Below are positions 60,173 through 64,000 of a stretch of DNA of 64,000 nt, piece by piece. Below the pieces are notes generated by a model, which ran no database searches, was not told where the DNA came from, and saw only the letters and a program-made list of their open reading frames with translations. Position 1 is the stretch's first letter. Every line of letters begins with the position of its first letter. Source of the stretch: Tipula vernalis (lineage: Eukaryota; Arthropoda; Insecta; Diptera; Tipulidae); contig OY282559.1 of the NCBI GenBank assembly GCA_958295665.1, positions 269,429,347 through 269,493,346 on the forward strand. The letters are read 5' to 3'. The translations under genes and the position numbers were made by a program.

Positions 60173-62086
<1,914 letters not shown>

Positions 62087-62107
62087 CTTTGGGGCTCAAC
62101 CGGGATC

Positions 62108-62748
62108 GATCAGCGGGTAGTTTTGAGCAACATATATTAAGGAAATTCCTAACCTATTGAGTTTTCTTGAAGTAAATGTGTTGTTTTGTACGTTTAGGTT
62201 TAGTTTTGGTGCGTTTAAGACGTTATGATCCAAACAGGGAGAACCGACCGTGCTTTATCATGAAGTTAATATAGTTTGCAAATTTTTATATCCGTGAGAG
62301 ATTTTCCATATACCAAGATTTGTGGTGATATAAAGTGCCGTGGAACAACACCGAATTCGTGAGTCGAGAAATATAAAGTACCGTATTTTGTACCAAGGCA
62401 GTATTTAACGGATAAAGATACGCGTGATATTTAAAAATAAGTGCTGTTGTACGCAGTTTTAATTTGGCGAAGATCAAAGATGAAATCAGAACGGTTCTAA
62501 GTTCACCGAATTTGTGAGTCGAGAAATATAAAGTATTGTGTACCAAGGATGTTTGCGTGAAATTTAAAAATAAGTGTTGTTGGATAGAGTTTTAATTTAG
62601 TGAAGATAAAAGATAAGACTAGAACGGTTCTTATAATTTATTGTGTTTATATATGAAATAAAGTTGTTTTGATTTTGGGGCTGAAAGTGAGGTTTGCTAT
62701 TATATAACAAATTATTTTCATAATTCACCTGAAATTGAGGACGCTTTT
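62108..62748 (+). repeat. Leader of element A with a tandem duplication
   Basis: Two ~150 bp units (about 62350-62490 and 62504-62640) share ACCGAATT(C/T)GTGAGTCGAG, AAATATAAAGTA, ATTTAAAAATAAGTG and AGAACGGTTCT in order. The region is non-coding and lies between the PBS and gag. Confidence 0.7.
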
Positions 62749-63407
62749 ATGCGTAAGATGATGGAAATGTTTAGAAGAGTCGCGAATGTTGAGTCGGTGA
62801 ATTCAAATAATACAGTACTTTTGAACGAACCAAAAAGCAGCACTATGATGGAGGATGGTGACAGCGGAGATATGACAAATAGAAGTAGGGAGACTAATGC
62901 TAGCGAACTTAACGGCAACCAACAGGAAGATAATACCCAGTTAGAAGAGTTACGAACACGGGAGATGGCGCTGCCTACTGCTGGAGCCTGCTTAAGTTTT
63001 AGAGATGTCGAAGAATCGCTTTCGAAGTTTAGTGGGGAGGATGATTATCCCATCGAGAAATGGATTCAGGATGTCGAAGATGCTGTATGTATGAAATGGA
63101 ATGCTGAACAGAAAGTTATTTATTCAAAAAGACTGTTAACTGGAATAGCAAAAGACAGTTTACATTTGGCGGTTACTGATACCTGGGAAAATCTAACCAC
63201 ACGTTTAGTTAACGAGTTTAAAAAGAAAGTGAATTCTGCTGTGGCGCATTGCAGAGAGGAAGAAAAAGAAAGATGAATCTTTCAAAAATTATTTAATCGC
63301 TATGCGTGAACTAGGTCAAACCGGCAACTTGGAAGATGCTTCCATAATCGATTACTGTATAAGTGGAATAACCGATTTTGAACTTAATAAGGCGGTTTTT
63401 ATATAGC
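62749..63407 (+). pseudogene. Gag of LTR retrotransposon A, truncated
   Basis: The first ORF (175 residues) contains SFRDVEESLSKFSGEDDYPI, EKWIQDVEDA, KWNAEQKVIYSKRLLTGIAK and TWENLTTRLVNEFKKKV, the usual Gag core of Ty3/gypsy-type elements. A frameshift near 63265 leads to DESFKNYLIAMRELGQTGNL and YCISGITDFELNKAVF. A further shift leaves MNDFVKYLEN just before 63446, where element B begins. No pol of this element is in the window. Confidence 0.75.
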
Positions 63408-63445
63408 AACCTCTATGAATGATTTTGTTAAATATTTAGAAAACA

Positions 63446-63769
63446 TGTGTTGTTTGGTTATTACCTATTAGTAATACGTAAAATGCTTATCTTTAAAAAG
63501 ATCATAAAGGATCATAAATAAAAATAGATCAAAAAAATAAGAGTAATATAATTTAAGGATAAAAATTTAGTTTTATGGTTGTTTATGTTTATACATATAA
63601 TATTTAGATGTATATAACCTTCATATCTTCACGCCCTTTTCCGAGCATATAAATAAGGAAAGAAGAATTGAAAGAAGGGCAGTTGGTTAGGTGAAGTGTT
63701 TGAATAAAGAACTTATGTGTGAAAAATAAAATAAATTTTTGTGTTTAATTTATGACAAAGATTTAAAAG
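63446..63769 (+). repeat. 5' LTR of element B, inserted in gag A
   Basis: TGTGTTGTTTGG begins at 63446, directly after the gag A remnant. Inside are TATAAATA at 63648 and an initiator-like GCAGTTG with its A at 63681, 33 bp on. AATAAA signals follow at ~63705-63735. A PBS-like TGGCGACGAGAG starts at 63770. The precise 3' edge of the LTR is uncertain (63756-63769). Confidence 0.65.
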
Positions 63770-63884
63770 TGGCGACGAGAGAAAAAAAAAAAAAATAAAT
63801 AAATAAAACTATATAAATTAAATTCATTAAATTTAATAAATATAAAAATTAATTCATAAATTAAAAATTAAAAAAAGGTGTAAA

Positions 63885-64000
63885 ATGGCAAATGAAGACA
63901 AGCCAAATAAATTGCATTTAATGGGTAACATTAAAGAATATGTATTTGGAGAAGATTTCGATGAGTATATGGAAAGAATGGAAAATTTTTTTGAATTAAA
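63885..64000 (+). CDS. Gag of LTR retrotransposon B, partial (runs off the window)
   Basis: Only the first 38 codons are present. KEYVFGEDFDEYMERMENFF matches the start of the Gag core of Ty3/gypsy elements (an F..GEDF..Y.ERME.FF pattern). The ATG follows a long A-rich leader after the PBS. No stop occurs before the edge. Confidence 0.7.
   Translation, partial: MANEDKPNKLHLMGNIKEYVFGEDFDEYMERMENFFEL

Overview
The window reads as insect nuclear DNA: very AT-rich, with short GT-AG introns, insect transposon families and almost no host genes. A fly (Diptera) is the likeliest source. The LOA-type LINE with its TAGGTTAGG tail, the DUF1397 secreted proteins with ~65 bp introns, and the P, BEL and CACTA-like elements all fit. 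The species cannot be named from the sequence.

Layout. 1-3.5 kb: 5' part of an LTR retrotransposon on the minus strand (gag open at the window edge, long leader, PBS-like site, probable LTR). 3.5-6.2 kb: AT-rich DNA with a TA microsatellite. 6.2-9.9 kb: a decayed CR1/Jockey-type LINE (minus) split by a 1.28 kb foldback element and a 310 bp MITE. 10.3-12.0 kb: a two-exon gene for a secreted DUF1397 protein; a second copy of the whole 1.6 kb segment lies at 32.0-33.6 kb. 12-20.3 kb: diverged tandem modules, a full tRNA-derived SINE with target-site duplication, and otherwise empty AT-rich DNA. 21-24.4 kb: a LINE (minus) combining an OTU protease-like domain, an endonuclease and an RTE-like reverse transcriptase, with its 5' end duplicated head-to-head. 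24.5-25.8 kb: a 1.32 kb perfect hexanucleotide array. 25.9-31.6 kb: a full-length LOA LINE (minus) with a 16 bp target-site duplication and three nonsense codons. 33.6-37.8 kb: a decayed Helitron. 38.9-39.6 kb: a possible solo LTR.

39.6-42.7 kb: a complete Harbinger element (transposase plus MADF protein). 42.8-46.2 kb: a complete P-type element with one uninterrupted 921-codon THAP transposase. 47.4-53.4 kb: a BEL element without a 5' LTR. 54.5-54.8 kb: a long hairpin. 55.8-59.2 kb: a CACTA-like transposase followed after a few bases by an apparently intact five-exon DUF4806-like gene. 60.2-61.7 kb: a Tc1 element inserted in a TA microsatellite. 61.9-64.0 kb: two nested LTR retrotransposons running off the right edge.

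The only likely host genes are the two DUF1397 copies. They differ at 21 of 212 residues, with far more replacement than silent changes by my hand count. The most intact mobile systems are the P-type element, the Harbinger element and the CACTA/DUF4806 pair.
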